Assembly: GCA_029571985.1 (NCBI GenBank)
Contig: JAKQVC010000132.1
Location: 1-64,000, forward strand
Length of the DNA stretch: 64,000 nucleotides
From: Bacteroidota bacterium
Lineage (GTDB): Bacteria; Bacteroidota; Bacteroidia; Chitinophagales; BACL12
Direction: 5' to 3'
Positions 7,233 through 18,104 of this stretch are shown here, piece after piece. A program made the position numbers and the translations under genes. How positions within the stretch are numbered: the stretch's first letter is position 1; each line of letters begins with the position of its first letter. The notes below the pieces were generated by a model that worked only from the letters and a program-made list of their open reading frames with translations, was not told where the DNA came from and did not search any database.

Positions 7233-7721
7233 ATAATTTTAATACTAATTTACACAGCATAGAGCTCTCTAAATTAGGTGGCCCACCGTAAAAATCAAAT
7301 GCCATTCGTCAGAATTTGTTTACAATGTTGCCAAAATTATTACAAACTGTTGATTATCAATAATTTCTATATTGAAAGCTTGCATATATAAATGCTGATT
7401 GTTGTCACAAATGAATAAATTTCTTGGCATTTTCTCAGCTTATTTGTATTAAATTGATCATATTTCTTTGAAATTATTTGGAAATTTAAAATATAGTTTC
7501 TTAAATTTGGTTACATGTAGATTCTTTTATTAAGATACTGCATCGATAATTCTTTATTGACCCATTCAAAACACAGTTATGCAACTTCCAACTCCCAAAC
7601 CGAAGGTAGAGCCACTCAACGCAGTGGCCAGCTAGTTTAACATTTGGTATACCTTTTATCTATTCTGTTTAATTATTCAAGTGCTATGCGGTAGTAATTC
7701 GTATCACTGTTTAGAATAATA
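7233..7721. other. AT-rich gene-free region upstream of the Rhs operon
   Basis: About 490 bases without a supported gene. It must hold the promoter of the operon starting at 7722 and lies inside the putative invertible segment. I see a small hairpin GCCACT-CAACGC-AGTGGC near 7611-7630. I see no promoter with convincing spacing. Confidence 0.4.
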
Positions 7722-10049
7722 TTGTTAATATTTTTTGTTTTGTTTTCGATACTTTGTAAACATATCGACAAAGGCTTATTGCTATATGCAACAGTAATTA
7801 TTATTGCATGCTTTACTCATAATATTACTCATGCCCAAACAATTAATGAAGATTCTATTATCAACGTGAGTGACTCATTAACATACAATTTACCTATCGG
7901 ATTTGACTCAACGTCAATCAGCAGTACATTGGACAGTATTAGTCAATTGAATTCGCTTGCCAATGAATCTTTGAGAATTTTAGATATGGATAGTTTATTA
8001 CCACTAAATGGGGCTAGGATGCAGTATCTATCGGCTTTCGACTCCCTTCAAACAGCGAACTTTTTCAAACAGAAAATTGGTCAATATAATCTCCCCGATA
8101 TAACTCTGGGTGCCTCTATAGCATACTTACCCATTGTTGATTCTCTATATCTTGAGCCGGGGATACGTAAGAATTATTGGATAAATATTTCACCAACAAT
8201 TATGCAGCTTCCGGTAAACTTTACTCTCGCTTCGGGAAATGACATTACCTATTTCGATAATCAGTTTAGCAACCCTATTATGTTCAATATTGGTTTCGAT
8301 TTCCATCAGTATGTATCGAATGTACAACAAGACTTATTATTAAAGTTTGAACATCAATCATCAGAGCTAATTAATGAATTTGAAAATATCACTTTTGAAG
8401 ACTCTTTAGCCTTGTTTGAACAAGCTAAAGACACTTTAGCAAATTTCTCATATTTATCTTACGTAAATAAATTGAAAGAAGAAAGGGCCTTGTTAGGCGA
8501 TAGTATTAATAATTGCTTATCGGATGATACGAGTAGAATGGCAACCATTGATTCTGTAATTGAGGCATATAATCATTATAGAGAGCAATTTAATCGTCTG
8601 GCTGTATTCCAAGAAAAGTATTATACCCTTAAGGCTGAATATGAAAAATATCAATTACAAATCTTAGAAACGTCAGATAAATTATCCTCGGCTGGTCCTG
8701 AAGATTTAATAGCAACCGCCGAGAATCTTGGTCTATCTACAAATTTACCCAAATGGCCGTTAAATTTTAAGCGCCTCTCTTTTGGGCCCCAGGTCATTAA
8801 TCACACACCAATGACTTTTCAGAACTATATTTCAAATGGTGTAGATGTTCGGTATAATAAAGCCGATTTAATATTAATTGGAAACGTTCTCATTCAACAA
8901 TGGCCAGCCGGTTACAATGTTGCTCATGTTGATTCCATATTAACTCCCACAAACCCAAATACACAAAAGGCCTATATTGCAGGAGTTGGATTTGGTGATT
9001 TAGATAGTAGCCATATACTATTTACGGCAGCATTTGTCAAAGAGGAATTAAACTCAGGAGGCGGAGGTGGTGAATATCGAAATTTACTTTTGTCGTTTTT
9101 CCAAACCCAGGAAGTATTGAAAAATCTGAATCTTACCTATGAGGTAGCGACATCACAGTTAAGTTTAACCCCCGAAATAGCAGATTCCGTTGCGTTACTT
9201 GGGATTGCCGACAAACTCGGATCCTATCTCAAACTTTCATATTCTTTGCCAAAAACACAAACTACAGTTTTAGTCGATTACGCCCTTGTTGGACTCAACT
9301 ATATAAGCTTTGGAAATATATTTAGTCAACCGGGCACTTATAATGCCGGTATAGGTTTTACACAAAATGTGTTTAATGGAAAGTTCTCCATTAATTACAA
9401 GTATTTGCTAAGTCAAACTCTCCGAGAAAACTTCATAGATTACACTACCGCATACCACACATTGAGTTTAGACTATAAACTTTGGAAATGGGGTTCAGTT
9501 AATTTGACAATAGTTCCGTTTCAATACAATTATTCCTTAGACAGTGAGCCCTCCACTCAAATAAGCTCAGTATCAAATCTCATAACTTCGAACTTAATTG
9601 TAAATTTCCCAATTAAAGCATCGCCAATTGTATCAATCTTTAGCTATTCCAACTATGCAACTCAAAGTAGTGTATTAGACACTGTGTTTTTTTTGAAAAT
9701 AAATCAAATATCTAATAATACAATAGCTAGTTTAGGAGGAAAGCAGGTGCTGTTTAATGCCATGTACTTTATACCTGGAAATGATTATTCTGAGTTTAAT
9801 ATAAATAACGCAGAGTTAATGATTGAGGTATTTAGCAAAACGTCAATCCAAATGCATACGGGCGTCAGCTTTCTTGATTTTGCGCAGTATAATGATCAGC
9901 TAGGAGGCAGTTTAAATCTAAACCTTACCCTAGGCAAATTACTTTCTTGGTCGCTCATATTAGATAGGTATTTTGAAGTTGAACGCTCCAAGACAAACTA
10001 TTTCTCTAATATATTTTTTAACACCGCTATATCCCTCACCTTAAATTGA
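7722..10049 (+). CDS. Predicted outer-membrane protein opening the Rhs operon
   Basis: This 775-residue protein has an N-terminal signal peptide: hydrophobic LLLYATVIIIACFTH and an Ala-x-Ala-like THAQ near residue 39. A helical, probably coiled-coil region follows (about 200-325; many Glu/Lys/Leu, for example KAEYEKYQLQILETSDKL). A long beta-rich part (about 340-775) with alternating aromatic and hydrophobic residues suggests an outer-membrane barrel. No ATG precedes the signal peptide: the open frame begins at TTG 7722, so the true start is uncertain. It is the first of seven genes spaced 0-6 nt apart. I do not recognise the family. Its position suggests a dedicated export, anchoring or assembly partner for the two giant Rhs proteins. 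Confidence 0.82.
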   Translation: MLIFFVLFSILCKHIDKGLLLYATVIIIACFTHNITHAQTINEDSIINVSDSLTYNLPIGFDSTSISSTLDSISQLNSLANESLRILDMDSLLPLNGARMQYLSAFDSLQTANFFKQKIGQYNLPDITLGASIAYLPIVDSLYLEPGIRKNYWINISPTIMQLPVNFTLASGNDITYFDNQFSNPIMFNIGFDFHQYVSNVQQDLLLKFEHQSSELINEFENITFEDSLALFEQAKDTLANFSYLSYVNKLKEERALLGDSINNCLSDDTSRMATIDSVIEAYNHYREQFNRLAVFQEKYYTLKAEYEKYQLQILETSDKLSSAGPEDLIATAENLGLSTNLPKWPLNFKRLSFGPQVINHTPMTFQNYISNGVDVRYNKADLILIGNVLIQQWPAGYNVAHVDSILTPTNPNTQKAYIAGVGFGDLDSSHILFTAAFVKEELNSGGGGGEYRNLLLSFFQTQEVLKNLNLTYEVATSQLSLTPEIADSVALLGIADKLGSYLKLSYSLPKTQTTVLVDYALVGLNYISFGNIFSQPGTYNAGIGFTQNVFNGKFSINYKYLLSQTLRENFIDYTTAYHTLSLDYKLWKWGSVNLTIVPFQYNYSLDSEPSTQISSVSNLITSNLIVNFPIKASPIVSIFSYSNYATQSSVLDTVFFLKINQISNNTIASLGGKQVLFNAMYFIPGNDYSEFNINNAELMIEVFSKTSIQMHTGVSFLDFAQYNDQLGGSLNLNLTLGKLLSWSLILDRYFEVERSKTNYFSNIFFNTAISLTLN

Positions 10050-10055
10050 AAAATA

Positions 10056-11132
10056 ATGAGAAGCAAAATTATTCTATTATTCCTTGGACTCTCATTCTCT
10101 CTGCTGAAGGGCGAAATAGTAGTCTCTTTCTATCCTGTTAATTCTTTAACATTTACGCAGAATCAAATGTGGGATTTTGGCCTTTTAAACACGGATAAGT
10201 TGCCTGTGCAGTCTAGTATTGAAGTTTCTGTGCTTAAAAACGGGTCATTTCTCATAGCCAGCTCTAAGCTTCTTAACATTACGTTAGTAAAAGGGTCTAA
10301 CACAATTACTTATGCACAGCGAGCGTCTTGCATTATTACCTATGGTGCAGGTGAAATTAGTGCAAGTTTTAGGTCGACAAAAATTTTACCCTCCGGAGAT
10401 TATGCACTCTGTGTTACAATAAAAAACGATATCGGGCAGGTAATCGGATACTCATGTCAGGAAATGAGCATAAATACATATACTCCACCCATGCTTACTT
10501 ATCCTTTGGATAACGCAATTCTAGTATCTAATACACCAAACTTGACATGGATTCCAGTTATGCCAACGGGACTGGGTACTGTTTCTTACAAACTTGAACT
10601 TTGGACTGGAAAAGGTGATAACAATTTTAAAGTAGCGGGAAACTTATTTGAAACAACAACGACAACCCCAAGCTTTCAGTATCATGCAAAATTGCCACCA
10701 TTAGAAATTGGTAAGACATATACCTGGATGGTGAGTGCCTTTTTAGGCGAGACATTTTTGGGAAGCACTCAAATATGGCACTTTTCAATTGGAAACCAAG
10801 ATGTTTACAGAATGACCAGCGAGGAGGAGAATTCCTATCGAGTTATTGGTGACCAAACACAGAATGCTGAATATTCGGCTATATCCATATTAAAAATGTC
10901 TTACAATAATATAGCAAATGATTCGATTCTTTCTTATACCATATATCCTGCTGATTATCAGGACAGTGCGATAACCGAACTGCCGGAAATAATTTTAAAA
11001 TCAGGTATCAACAATATTGATATCAATCTCTCTGAAATTGAATTATTTACTGAAGACCAGCGATATACACTAGAAATTTCTGATGGGAATTTAAGGAAGT
11101 ACTATTTTAACTTTATTTATTCTGAATTATAA
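10056..11132 (+). CDS. Exported protein with fibronectin-III-like domain
   Basis: This 358-residue protein has a signal peptide (MRSKIILLFLGLSFSLLKG). Residues 20-145 are beta-rich, ending in SYTYTPP-like linker sequence. Residues about 148-248 resemble a fibronectin type III module (PNLTWIPV, YKLELWTG, LEIGKTYTWMVSAFLG, WHFSIGN). A further beta-rich domain follows. It begins 6 nt after the outer-membrane protein and its stop abuts the next start. It has no sorting signal. A structural or adhesive accessory of the exported Rhs complex is likely, but no function is known. Confidence 0.82.
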   Translation: MRSKIILLFLGLSFSLLKGEIVVSFYPVNSLTFTQNQMWDFGLLNTDKLPVQSSIEVSVLKNGSFLIASSKLLNITLVKGSNTITYAQRASCIITYGAGEISASFRSTKILPSGDYALCVTIKNDIGQVIGYSCQEMSINTYTPPMLTYPLDNAILVSNTPNLTWIPVMPTGLGTVSYKLELWTGKGDNNFKVAGNLFETTTTTPSFQYHAKLPPLEIGKTYTWMVSAFLGETFLGSTQIWHFSIGNQDVYRMTSEEENSYRVIGDQTQNAEYSAISILKMSYNNIANDSILSYTIYPADYQDSAITELPEIILKSGINNIDINLSEIELFTEDQRYTLEISDGNLRKYYFNFIYSEL

Positions 11133-11729
11133 ATGAAAATATTAAAGTTTACGATATTGGTTTTCGCTTTCCAAGCATGCACTAACAATGCACAATTGGA
11201 TTTTATCGAGGCGACATCGTTCTTAGAAGATGAAGATAATGAGGTAAGAGTCACTAGAATAGAAGATTCAATTCAATTTGAACTAACATATATTCCGGTG
11301 GAGATAATTGCATTGCAAGGGTCCGGCTCAGTTGAAAAATACAAAGACCAGTATCCTTCTATTTTGTCTGATTATAACGAACTTGAATACTATAAGCTCG
11401 TTATCAGCTCATTGAAATCATCAACAAGATCGCATTTGATGGGTCAATTTACAGGTCTGTCTGATGAGTCAGATGCATATTTGGATTTGCTTATTCAGAA
11501 AGACATCTATTTTTTAAGTAATGCAGATACAATAAGATGTGCCTATATGCATAAGGAGGTATCTGAAAGTATAACCAATCAATTGAACTATACAATCGCA
11601 TTTCCATTCTCCGCTGTTACTCGCAAGGATAGGACAATCGAATTGAAAAGTCAGTTTATGAATTTTAGAAATATTCGGTTTGTAATAACCGAAAATAGTA
11701 TACAGTCTATACCGAAAATCAAAATTTAG
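11133..11729 (+). CDS. Lipoprotein of the Rhs operon, unknown function
   Basis: This 198-residue protein has a lipoprotein signal with Cys 16 (LVFAFQAC). The mature region mixes acidic helices (SFLEDEDNEVRVTRIED) and strands and has no motif I know. It starts at the base after the stop of the fibronectin-like gene and ends 6 nt before the giant shell gene, so it is certainly part of the operon. As a lipoprotein it could tether or fold the complex at the outer membrane, which is inference from position. Confidence 0.82.
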   Translation: MKILKFTILVFAFQACTNNAQLDFIEATSFLEDEDNEVRVTRIEDSIQFELTYIPVEIIALQGSGSVEKYKDQYPSILSDYNELEYYKLVISSLKSSTRSHLMGQFTGLSDESDAYLDLLIQKDIYFLSNADTIRCAYMHKEVSESITNQLNYTIAFPFSAVTRKDRTIELKSQFMNFRNIRFVITENSIQSIPKIKI

Positions 11730-11735
11730 TCTGCT

Positions 11736-14700
11736 ATGAATAATAGATCATTCAGAAGAAAGGTTGCAATCCTATTACTAGGATTAAATATTTATCAATG
11801 TGCGTATCCGACAATCGCATTTGCATTGACCTCTGGCCCTTCACAGCCTGAAATGCAGCAGTTTAGCCCTATTGGAACATCTGATATGGTTGATTTATTT
11901 AGTGGTGACTTTCAATATAATATACCACTACTCGATGTTGAAGGGTATCCCATTAATATTTCTTATGCATCAAGTCCGGCCATGGATCAGGAAGCCAGTT
12001 GGGTAGGTTTAGGTTGGAATATTAATCCGGGACTAATCAGCCGAGATGTACGTGGAATTCCTGACGATTTTAAAGGAGAAGGTATCACCACAGATTACTC
12101 GACTAAGGATAATATTACAATCGGTATAGATTTGGGTGGAACTATTGAATTGGCAGGCTTTGATTTGCTAAGTCCGAGTTTAGGTGGTGGTATTTATTAT
12201 AATAATTATCAAGGGTTTGGCATCAACTATGGCTTAACTTTTACTACCGGAATCGCCGGTAACCTGACAGCTGACCTGGGTTTAAATTATGATAGCCAAA
12301 GTGGAGTTGATATCAAACCAAGTATTGGGTTTACCCAAGAAATTAACAATTTAAATAAGCGGAGTTTTGACCTTAGTGCCGGAATAAACTCTCGTCAGGG
12401 AATGCAATATATGGGTTTAAGTACATCAAGAAGCTACTCCCATATGTATACAAAAACCTTAGATGATGGCACTGAAGTAGAAAAACAATCCGCATTTAGT
12501 AGTCAACCTGGAAATTTAACCGGTAGTGTTTCCGTAAACTTTAATTCTCCAGTTCTAGGTCCATCATTGTCAAATCCGACGAAAAACTATTCTTTTTCAT
12601 TCAGACTTGCAGTTGGAGCTGAAGCTTTCGGAACATTTCCAGACGGATATGTTTCTGGTAATTTTTATCGTGAGTATGTGGCGGATAATACTGTTTCAAC
12701 AGCAAGCTATGGGCAAATGTATTCGGAAGTGGGTGCAGCTGATGAAAATGCTGCTCTTGATTTTGCCAGAGAAAAGGATATAACGGTGCGAAAGGAAAGT
12801 AAAAATTTAGCCATCCCATATGCCACTTTTGATGTGTTCAACATTATGGGCCATGATGTAGGTGGCTCTTATCATATTTCAAGAAATGACGTAGGAGTAT
12901 ATCGCGATGCCTACACCGAAAATAGTGGCTTCTCTGCATCTGGTGGACTTGATTTTGGCGCTGGTGCTGTGCTTGATGTGGGGGCAGACGTTGACGTATC
13001 GGCATCATCTACAACTACTTCCGGTTGGACAGAGGATAATCTTTTTAAAAACTTCAGCGCATTTACCAACAATGGCACCGAACCCTTATACGAGCCATAT
13101 TATTTCAATAATGCAGGTGAAGTAATAGTAAAAGACCGGACACTATATGATAACACGGGTAAGTCGAAGGCTTCACGAGTAGGACTTGATAAAATTGGAT
13201 CGACCTACCTGGCAAAGAACCTGTTAATTAATCAAAATATAGATGGTGGGGGTTCAATACAATGGGTAGGTGGTACTTTAAGGAATTTGGAGCGTGTAAA
13301 ACGTCAACAGGTTTTTTCTACACTAAATGCATATGAAGCTTCACAATTTGCGGTTACAAAGAACTTAGAAAGTTATGATATGAATACAATTACCTGCTCA
13401 AAAACCGAAATCGGCAGGTTGAATTGGCCTTCACATCATATTTCAGAAGTAACAGTTACTAAAGGTGATGGTATGCGGTATGTATTTGGCATTCCTGCAT
13501 ATAATATTTCCAAACGTGAAGTGACATTCAACATTGAGGGTATGGCGATGGTCGATGGATTGGTTACCTATTCACCCACTGAGGATGCCAGTTTTGCAAA
13601 TGAAAGAGGGAAGGATCATATGTACAATGCGCAAAGCACTCCTGCCTATGCACATAGTTACCTACTAACAGAGGTGTTGTCAGCTGATTATGTTGATAAC
13701 ACAGGAAATGGCGTTTCACCTGATGATAGAGGTAAAGCCTATAAGATAAACTATACACGTGTCCATGACAAATTTGCATGGCGAACGCCAATTGAGGAAG
13801 ACAAGGCAACCTTTTCTAAAGGTTTAAATTCTGTTGATAACGATGACAAGGCAAGTTATGTTTTCGGCGAAAAAGAAATATGGTTGACCCATAGTATTGA
13901 ATCAAAAAACATGGTGGCTATCTTTTTTCTAAATGAGGAAGGTAGAAATGATGCCTTAGGTGTTGTTAATGAGCATGGCGGTAAAAACATCGCTAAAAAA
14001 TTATATAGCTTAGATAGAATTTCACTTTACTCAAAGGCTGATTTGCAGGAAAATGGTGCAAATGCAACTCCCATAAAAACAGTGCATTTTGAGTATTCTT
14101 ATGACTTGTGCCAAGGTGTACCAAATCAAGTGAATACAGCCTATGGAAAATTGACCCTAACCGGATTATATTTTACCTATGGAAATAGCACAAAAGGAAA
14201 ACTAAATAAATATAAATTTCATTACGAAGAGGCTGATTCGGATCTAAATCCCGATTATAATAGTCAAAATTATGACAGGTGGGGAACTTATAAAAATCAA
14301 GATGACAATCCAAGCTCGTTATCAAACGAAGACTTTCCTTATACTATTCAGGATACCGCATTAGCCAATGAGTTTGCTGCGGTTTGGAGTCTTCGAAGTA
14401 TAGATTTGCCATCCGGTGGAACTATTGAAGTTACTTATGAGTCAGACGACTACGCCTATGTCATGAATAAGCGAGCCGCTCAAATGTTTATAATTGATGG
14501 CTTCGGAAATAGCCCCACAGCTACTCCAAGTAATAAACTTTATGACGATGGACCAAATAACTATGTCTTTTTAACTGTTCCAGTATCAGTTAACAATGTA
14601 GATGAGTTACAAGAGTTATATTTAGATGGATTAAATCAATTATATTACAAATGTTTTGTTGATGTGAATCATGACGGAGGATATGAATATATTACAGGAT

Positions 14701-17700
14701 ATGCTCAAATCGATAGTTGCGGCTTGGTTGGAGCTGGACCGACTGACGAGATTTGGATAAAACTTCAAAATCCATCCTTTTTGGATGAAGACGAAAATCC
14801 AATCGCCTATGCATCATGGCAATTTTTGCGCTTAAACATTCCAGAAAAAGCCTATCCGGGTTCGGACCTGGATGAAGCAGATGCAGAGGACTACATTTTA
14901 GCAGTCGTAGGTATTTTCCCTTCCTTATTTGAAATGATTGTCGGATTTAATAATGTGGCTAAGATTTCAAATAAGGGCAAGTTAGTAAATACCGGTCATT
15001 CATTTATTCGGCTAAATAATCCAACGTTTCAAAAGCTCGGCGGAGGTTCAAGAGTGAAAAAAATTGTACTTTATGACAATTGGAATAATATGGTACCAAC
15101 CCAGGAAACATTCCAATATGGACAAGAATACAGCTATACAAAGGAGGAAAATGGACGAATAATTAGTAGTGGTGTTGCAAGTTATGAACCAGTAATTGGT
15201 AGAGAAGAAAACCCATTTGTTGAACCGCTTTACTATGAAGAAAAGAAATTCCTGGCACCTGATAACACCTACTATGCAGAATTACCTTTAGGTGAATCCT
15301 TGTATCCAAATGCAAGCGTTGGTTATAGTAAGGTTACAGTTAGAAACCTGCAATATGATAATGTAAAAAGAACTGCTACCGGTTATTCAGTATCTGAGTT
15401 CTATACAGCTCGTGAGTTTCCGACAATTTCATATTTCACCAATATTGAGGTTGCACCAATTAAGCCAAATCCTATCCTTAAAATATTAAACCTCGGCGTT
15501 CAAGAATCCTTGACTGCTTCTCAAGGTTTTGTAGTTGAGACCAACGATATGCATGGCAAGCCAAAATTTGAGGCAGTTTATAATGAGATGGGAGCGCTTA
15601 TTTCTTCTAAAAAATATGATTATCAGGTTGATGATCCAAATGCTGAACAGTTACACTTGAGTAATAATTGTTCAGTTGTATATGCAGATGGTTCAATTGA
15701 CAATCAAACTATTGGCATGGATTACGACCTCTGGCAGGATATGCGCCAACAAAAAACTAACGTGTTGGGTGGAGGCGTGCATTTTAACAATGAATTTGTG
15801 TTTCTATTCTTAGGCGTTTTCCCTTTACCTAGCCTGTATCCGTCCTTAAAATCATCTGAAACTATGTTTAGGTCAAGTGCCACGACAAAATTGATAAAGC
15901 GGGCAGGAATTTTAAGTAAATTAACGGTAAACGAGAACGGGTCTGAAATATCTACAGAAAACTTATTATATGACGCGGAAACAGGTCAGGTAGTGCTAAC
16001 AAAAGTTACAAACGAATTTAAAGATCCAATATATAAATTCACCTATCCTGCACATTGGATTTATGATGGAATGGGGCCTTCCTATAGAAATATCGGCGCT
16101 GAAATAAATGGCATTAGTATTATTAACGGATCAATCGGCGGCATAGACCCAAATCCATATTTAGTGCCAGGTGATGAATTAATTGTATTTGACGAGGAAG
16201 GCATTATGGATCCCACGAGGTTATATGTCATCAAACCAGCTTCATTGCGTATAGTGGATAAGTTTGGAAGGCCATTTACTAAATATTTACCAGGCACAAC
16301 AGATATCGATTATGATGCAAAAATTAAAATAGTTCGTTCAGGAAGAAGGAATATGTCAACCATACCGGTTGGAAATTTCACATCCTTAGAAACGCCTGTA
16401 AATAATCTTACAGATTCTTTGGATATTGGGGAGGCTACCAAGTTGTTAAGCGCTGATGCTACATTGTATTCTGAGTTATGGAAGATAGACAAAGTTCAAA
16501 CCGCAGCACCATGTGATACTGTGACAGCCCCTTCCAGTGAATGCTTAGCTGCTTTGTTAAATGCGTTGTTCAGTGCCGATTTGTATGATCTCGAGTCTGC
16601 TGATTCATTAACAGTGAACGAAATTTTGGACTCAGATTCTGCGAGTTGCGCTCCACTAGAATCAGGCTGGGGCGATGAATTTGTATATCTTATTACACCT
16701 CCAATACCTGCGTATAATTTTAAAAGCATACCTTCAGGGGTGTCGGTGACGCTACCAGCTTTTTATACACTTCAGTATCAATTGGGTGATTGCATTATTA
16801 CGTTAGATAAGAATGAGTATCTAAATTCTATTTGTCCACCATATCCCTTCCCTTTCACAGGGGATATCGAATTTTCTGTTGATGGCGGTACGGGACAAGT
16901 TGTTTTTGATTATGGTGGACCGGCTTTTTCAAACGTTCCCGGTTGTGCAGATGGAGTTGTAAACATACAATGTATTTCCTGCGAAGATGAATGCTTAACT
17001 ATGATTCCAGGTGATACCATTAATCCATACGTGTATAATATCCTCGGTGTATGGCGTCCGGTTAGAACATACGCATACCACACCTTAAGAACTCCTGATT
17101 TATCAGAAGAATCAGTTGATATACGAACTGATGGGGTTTATGAAGATTATGACCCTTTCTATAGTTATGATATGGGTTCCGACAAATGGAATATAGATAC
17201 CGCCAACACACATTGGATTTGGGTTGAAGAAAGCAAACTATTTGATAAATATGGTAATGCAGTTCAATCAAAGAATGCGCTAGATATCCATTCTTCTGCC
17301 TTATATGGATATAACAAGACTTTGCCTGCTGCAGTCACCTCCAATGCACAATTGAAGCAAACAGCCAATGATAATTTTGAAGATTATGATTTTGATATAA
17401 GTTGCAATAATGGCATAGGCCAATGTAAGTCTTCTCATTTTAGTTTTGAAAATTCTTTGATAGAAGATTCGGTATCAGTTTCCGGGGATGAGTACCATTC
17501 TGGCAATTATTCATTAAAAATTGTACCGAATGCTGCCTCTGTAGTTACAAAGGATATATTAAACCCAAGTGGTGAAATAATAGAAACTCTCGATGCGAAC
17601 AAATATGTATTAGGAGACGATCCATTCATTCCCGAATTCTCTCCAAGTGAAGGCTCTTACCTAATCAGTGGTTGGGTTATGGTTGATACAGTATGCAATT

Positions 17701-18098
17701 GTAAAACCTATGGTGAAGGGCTAATAGATATTTCATTCACTGGTTCAGCAACGACCTATGGTATTGTCCCTACAGGTCCGATAATTGAAGGATGGCAGCG
17801 ATTCGAACAAGTTTTTGATGTTCCTGCGGATGCAACACAGATACATGTTACACTTTCTGGAAATGAATCAAATGATACCTACTTTGATGATATAAGGATA
17901 CATCCTTTCCTTGCTAATATGAAAACCTATGTCTATGATCGTGTATCACTGAGGTTAATGGCTCAATTAGATGAGAATAATTATGCTACCTTCTATGAGT
18001 ATGATGAAGAGGGTAACCTTGTCAGAGTGAAGCGTGAGACTGAGCGGGGTGTTGTTACTGTTCAAGAAGGACGGTCACATTTAAAACAAGTAAATTAA
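11736..18098 (+). CDS. Giant YD/Rhs-like shell protein without tip
   Basis: This 2120-residue exported protein has a signal peptide around residues 9-31 (VAILLLGLNIYQCAYPTIAFA). The mature start (MQQFSPIGTSDMVDLFSGDF, then ISYASSPAMDQEASWVGLGW) is the standard N-terminal section of Bacteroidota Rhs-like proteins. Next come a Gly-rich strand-rich segment (about 125-330), long YD-like beta sections, and a carbohydrate-binding-module-like domain (about 1900-2050; FENSLIEDS, YHSGNYSLKI). Two YD repeats close the protein (TYVYDRVSLRLMAQLDENNY, YEYDEEGNLVRVKRE). It lacks the Rhs core and tip and ends naturally. With the 2392-residue Rhs protein it may form a two-part cocoon, by analogy with TcB/TcC, which is inference. 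Confidence 0.88.
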   Translation: MNNRSFRRKVAILLLGLNIYQCAYPTIAFALTSGPSQPEMQQFSPIGTSDMVDLFSGDFQYNIPLLDVEGYPINISYASSPAMDQEASWVGLGWNINPGLISRDVRGIPDDFKGEGITTDYSTKDNITIGIDLGGTIELAGFDLLSPSLGGGIYYNNYQGFGINYGLTFTTGIAGNLTADLGLNYDSQSGVDIKPSIGFTQEINNLNKRSFDLSAGINSRQGMQYMGLSTSRSYSHMYTKTLDDGTEVEKQSAFSSQPGNLTGSVSVNFNSPVLGPSLSNPTKNYSFSFRLAVGAEAFGTFPDGYVSGNFYREYVADNTVSTASYGQMYSEVGAADENAALDFAREKDITVRKESKNLAIPYATFDVFNIMGHDVGGSYHISRNDVGVYRDAYTENSGFSASGGLDFGAGAVLDVGADVDVSASSTTTSGWTEDNLFKNFSAFTNNGTEPLYEPYYFNNAGEVIVKDRTLYDNTGKSKASRVGLDKIGSTYLAKNLLINQNIDGGGSIQWVGGTLRNLERVKRQQVFSTLNAYEASQFAVTKNLESYDMNTITCSKTEIGRLNWPSHHISEVTVTKGDGMRYVFGIPAYNISKREVTFNIEGMAMVDGLVTYSPTEDASFANERGKDHMYNAQSTPAYAHSYLLTEVLSADYVDNTGNGVSPDDRGKAYKINYTRVHDKFAWRTPIEEDKATFSKGLNSVDNDDKASYVFGEKEIWLTHSIESKNMVAIFFLNEEGRNDALGVVNEHGGKNIAKKLYSLDRISLYSKADLQENGANATPIKTVHFEYSYDLCQGVPNQVNTAYGKLTLTGLYFTYGNSTKGKLNKYKFHYEEADSDLNPDYNSQNYDRWGTYKNQDDNPSSLSNEDFPYTIQDTALANEFAAVWSLRSIDLPSGGTIEVTYESDDYAYVMNKRAAQMFIIDGFGNSPTATPSNKLYDDGPNNYVFLTVPVSVNNVDELQELYLDGLNQLYYKCFVDVNHDGGYEYITGYAQIDSCGLVGAGPTDEIWIKLQNPSFLDEDENPIAYASWQFLRLNIPEKAYPGSDLDEADAEDYILAVVGIFPSLFEMIVGFNNVAKISNKGKLVNTGHSFIRLNNPTFQKLGGGSRVKKIVLYDNWNNMVPTQETFQYGQEYSYTKEENGRIISSGVASYEPVIGREENPFVEPLYYEEKKFLAPDNTYYAELPLGESLYPNASVGYSKVTVRNLQYDNVKRTATGYSVSEFYTAREFPTISYFTNIEVAPIKPNPILKILNLGVQESLTASQGFVVETNDMHGKPKFEAVYNEMGALISSKKYDYQVDDPNAEQLHLSNNCSVVYADGSIDNQTIGMDYDLWQDMRQQKTNVLGGGVHFNNEFVFLFLGVFPLPSLYPSLKSSETMFRSSATTKLIKRAGILSKLTVNENGSEISTENLLYDAETGQVVLTKVTNEFKDPIYKFTYPAHWIYDGMGPSYRNIGAEINGISIINGSIGGIDPNPYLVPGDELIVFDEEGIMDPTRLYVIKPASLRIVDKFGRPFTKYLPGTTDIDYDAKIKIVRSGRRNMSTIPVGNFTSLETPVNNLTDSLDIGEATKLLSADATLYSELWKIDKVQTAAPCDTVTAPSSECLAALLNALFSADLYDLESADSLTVNEILDSDSASCAPLESGWGDEFVYLITPPIPAYNFKSIPSGVSVTLPAFYTLQYQLGDCIITLDKNEYLNSICPPYPFPFTGDIEFSVDGGTGQVVFDYGGPAFSNVPGCADGVVNIQCISCEDECLTMIPGDTINPYVYNILGVWRPVRTYAYHTLRTPDLSEESVDIRTDGVYEDYDPFYSYDMGSDKWNIDTANTHWIWVEESKLFDKYGNAVQSKNALDIHSSALYGYNKTLPAAVTSNAQLKQTANDNFEDYDFDISCNNGIGQCKSSHFSFENSLIEDSVSVSGDEYHSGNYSLKIVPNAASVVTKDILNPSGEIIETLDANKYVLGDDPFIPEFSPSEGSYLISGWVMVDTVCNCKTYGEGLIDISFTGSATTYGIVPTGPIIEGWQRFEQVFDVPADATQIHVTLSGNESNDTYFDDIRIHPFLANMKTYVYDRVSLRLMAQLDENNYATFYEYDEEGNLVRVKRETERGVVTVQEGRSHLKQVN

Positions 18099-18104
18099 TA
18101 GAGC